Positions 8,521-10,163 of a DNA stretch of 10,163 nt are shown in pieces. The position numbers were made by a program, and so were the translations under genes. Every line of letters starts with the position of its first letter. Positions within the stretch are counted from its first letter, which is position 1. Source of the stretch: Irineochytrium annulatum. Its lineage: Eukaryota; Chytridiomycota; Chytridiomycetes; Chytridiales; Chytridiaceae. The notes under the pieces were generated by a model. That model saw only the letters and a list, made by a program, of their open reading frames with translations. It did no database searches and was not told the origin of the DNA. The stretch lies in the NCBI GenBank assembly GCA_027600665.1, contig JADGJL010001098.1, positions 1 through 10,163 on the forward strand, written 5' to 3'.

Positions 8521-9021
8521 TCTGTGCCTGCGGGATCAAGTTTGGTCCGCAGGCTCCGCTAACTATATCTGCTCAAACTCTCTATTACTTTAGGTGCGTT
8601 TACTTCTACGTCTATGAATATGAGGCCGTGTACGATTGTTATGAGGTTGAAAGTTAAATAGAGTGGAAAATGGGCAAAGAGAAAGAATAATAAGGGGAAG
8701 GAGAAAGGAATTGTCCTTTAAGATGAAGGCTCTAATAAGTATTGATAACCGAAAAAGACGAGAAAGAAAAAGGTTCCGTTAAGTGAAAGTCTCGCCCGCG
8801 CCCATTTCTCGAGTCGTTATCAAACAGCTACGAAAGATAGAGCAACAATGGAACAAAAAAATTTAAATAGGTGTTCGATCCCGCGTAGTCTTCTGCAAGT
8901 GTAGGTCCCAAAACATCTCTTCGCTACCGAATGAGTAAAGTCAATGTCCTACCAAATAAGGTGTGCCCTCTAGCAGTATTTCAAATAGAACCCTCACTCG
9001 GTTGCTTAAATGTCCCAACCT
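8521..9021. other. spacer: Zn2Cys6-gene promoter and SWIRM-gene 3' flank
   Basis: No gene is supported. The 5' flank of the Zn2Cys6 gene is strikingly pyrimidine-rich on its own strand (purine-rich on the plus strand, about 8660-8780), as in many fungal promoters. A TATA-like TATTTAA (minus strand, 8660-8654) lies about 135 nt upstream of the start codon. A short inverted repeat sits at 8704-8719. A CCGCAG shortly before the ATG could be a splice acceptor for a leader intron, but no matching donor was identified. From 8800 to 9021 lies the 3' flank of the SWIRM gene, without a canonical AATAAA on its strand. Confidence 0.55.
8654..8660 (-). promoter_or_regulatory. TATA-like element upstream of the Zn2Cys6 gene
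   Basis: The minus strand reads TATTTAA about 135 nt upstream of the ATG at 8520. Distance and AT-rich setting fit a core promoter, but the match to the TATA consensus is imperfect and the region is generally AT-rich. Confidence 0.25.
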
Positions 9022-10163
9022 CTACTCCCTCCCCCTGCTCGGCGGAGCCAACAGCCACCCAAGGCTAACAAACCAGTCGTAGATCTTCCCCGTCTTGTTC
9101 ACGTCCACCCTGCACCATCCCTGCGCTTCCCTCTTCCTGAACGTTCCCCTGCGCGCGCGGCCGGACAACAGCGCGTCCTTGATCTGGAGGTACTGCACCG
9201 GGCTCAGCCGTAAAGTGGCGCAGACATCGCGCTCGGAGCTACAAAGTTGGTCGTACGACTCCATAGTCGGACATAGAGGGAGAGGGACGTCTGCGGGGGG
9301 AGTGGGGTTAATAAGGTTTATGGCGAAGGAACAGAGGGAGAGAGGCAGGTGGATGGGGTACAAGAGCTGTGCGAGTTCACTGCACCAAACGAGGACCCGC
9401 CCATGTGCATAACTGGCTCATAATCACAAGCAAACCCTATGCAGATACTCACTCTTAGTCCAGGTGACGGTGTATTCCCCGACCCTGCTCGTTCCCGCTG
9501 AGAAGGCCCTAACGCTCTCCTTGTCGATCGGGAACGGGGCGCCCCCGCTTTTGGCTTGTTTCTTGGGCAAAATCGTCGGTTCCCTCGTTTGCGGGACAGG
9601 CGTGCCGGACGACGACGGGTCGGATGCCGTGTTCGACGCCCTGGTGGAAGTGGCCGTGCGACGCTTCTTGCTGAGCTGGGCGCTGGCGACGACCGCCGAC
9701 GAGGAGGAGCCGGAGTCGGACGAGATGGCGGCGGCGCCGCGCTTTCGTGTGTTGCGGGCCGCGACGGGAGCCGCGGTCGGAGAGGTCGCGACGGCGGATC
9801 GCTGGCCGCGACGGGCCCTGACACCGGCGGCGGCGTTGATAGTGTCAGCCGCGATATGCGTGGCCTTCCCCCTCCCTCGCGTCATGTGCCCGTGCGATTG
9901 TTGCTGCGGCGAGTTAACGACGGGCGACCTCATCTCGGCCGGGTCTCCGATGCAAAGGATCGCGAGCCTCCGGGCCTCCTGGCACCTTCGCACCTCCTCG
10001 GCGTCAGGCACGAACATGACAGTGTGGTCTCGCGCGAACTGCCCGTAGACGTCCAGTACGACGGCGTGCGGGTCACCCTTGCGGATTGACCGGGCGGGCG
10101 GGGCGGACTTGCGAGGGTCCGTGCGGGTTCGGGCCGGGATGACGAGCGCGTGAGGGGGGTTAG
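9022..10163 (-). CDS. SWIRM-domain chromatin protein, 5' part beyond window
   Basis: Two exons are visible on the minus strand: from the right edge (10163) to 9453, and 9290-9022 (TAG at 9022-9024). They are joined by a 162-nt intron (GTGAGT donor, ATTAAC branch-like site, CCGCAG acceptor, phase 1). The frame stays open to the edge; the first ATG in view is at 10017, but protein-like sequence continues before it, so the start is probably outside. Of 325 visible residues, most of exon 1 is a low-complexity basic, Ser/Ala-rich linker with possible nuclear signals (KKRR). It ends in GEYTVTWTK, followed by a SWIRM domain (about 248-316) with ERDVCATLRLSPVQYLQIKD and CRVDVNKTGKIYDWFVSLGW. SWIRM domains occur in chromatin proteins such as Ada2, Swi3/Rsc8 and LSD1, and in yeast Fun19 and fission yeast Laf1/Laf2. 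The disordered linker and a W-x-K segment just before the domain fit the Fun19/Laf type best, but the missing N-terminus prevents a firm choice. Confidence 0.82.

Noticed and set aside
6444..8593. Long plus-strand open frames of 302 and 335 codons opposite the Zn2Cys6 gene
   Set aside because: They are antisense to well-supported exons, cross the introns of the minus-strand gene, and have Ser/Arg/Pro-rich low-complexity translations typical of the reverse of GC-rich coding sequence.
8868..8890. GTTCGATCC resembling a tRNA T-loop
   Set aside because: The flanking bases do not pair into a T stem and no acceptor, D or anticodon arms are present.
9022..9290. Naming the SWIRM gene ADA2
   Set aside because: Only the SWIRM domain matches; the preceding visible residues do not resemble Ada2 and the diagnostic ZZ and SANT domains are not in the window.
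1..10163. Transposons, viral genes, CRISPR arrays, toxin or defence modules
   Set aside because: No transposase, integrase or reverse transcriptase motif, terminal repeat pair or spaced direct repeat was found in either strand.

Overview
The window looks like nuclear DNA of a fungus, probably an early-diverging one such as a chytrid; the phylum is a guess from the overall look. The evidence for a fungus is a Zn2Cys6 cluster joined to a fungal-type middle homology region, short spliceosomal introns (43-162 nt, all GT...AG, most with a CTNAC-like branch site), and GC-rich coding exons set in AT-richer spacers. There are no rRNA, tRNA, CRISPR or bacterial operon signals.

Four genes can be reconstructed, all on the minus strand and all interrupted by introns, so in coordinate order each is met 3' end first. 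(1) 127-1567: a nuclear HMG-box protein with acidic and lysine-rich tails, laid out like yeast Hmo1 (4 exons, 400 aa). (2) 3263-5168: a secreted protein with two fasciclin (FAS1) domains (6 exons, 517 aa), whose second domain carries a long acidic-then-basic insert. (3) 5849-8520: a Zn2Cys6 transcription factor with a coiled coil and middle homology region (5 exons, 816 aa); its zinc cluster is rebuilt from three exons, one of them only 40 nt. (4) 9022 to beyond the right edge: the C-terminal part of a SWIRM-domain chromatin protein of the Fun19/Laf or Ada2 type.

Spacers: 1-126 is the 3' flank of gene 1 with an A-rich tract. The 1.7 kb spacer 1568-3262 holds the gene 1 promoter and, at about 2071-2595 on the plus strand, coding-like pieces in different frames that may be a decayed gene. 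5169-5848 holds the gene 2 promoter and the gene 3 3' end. 8521-9021 holds the gene 3 promoter and the gene 4 3' end.

Three of the four genes act in the nucleus on DNA or chromatin, and the FAS1 protein belongs to the cell surface. Nothing suggests a shared pathway or a defence or mobile system. The most interesting points are the split zinc cluster, the matching intron positions in the two FAS1 repeats, and a stop-free in-frame intron that would encode a membrane-like segment if retained. All exon borders were worked out by eye from splice signals, reading frame and domain continuity.
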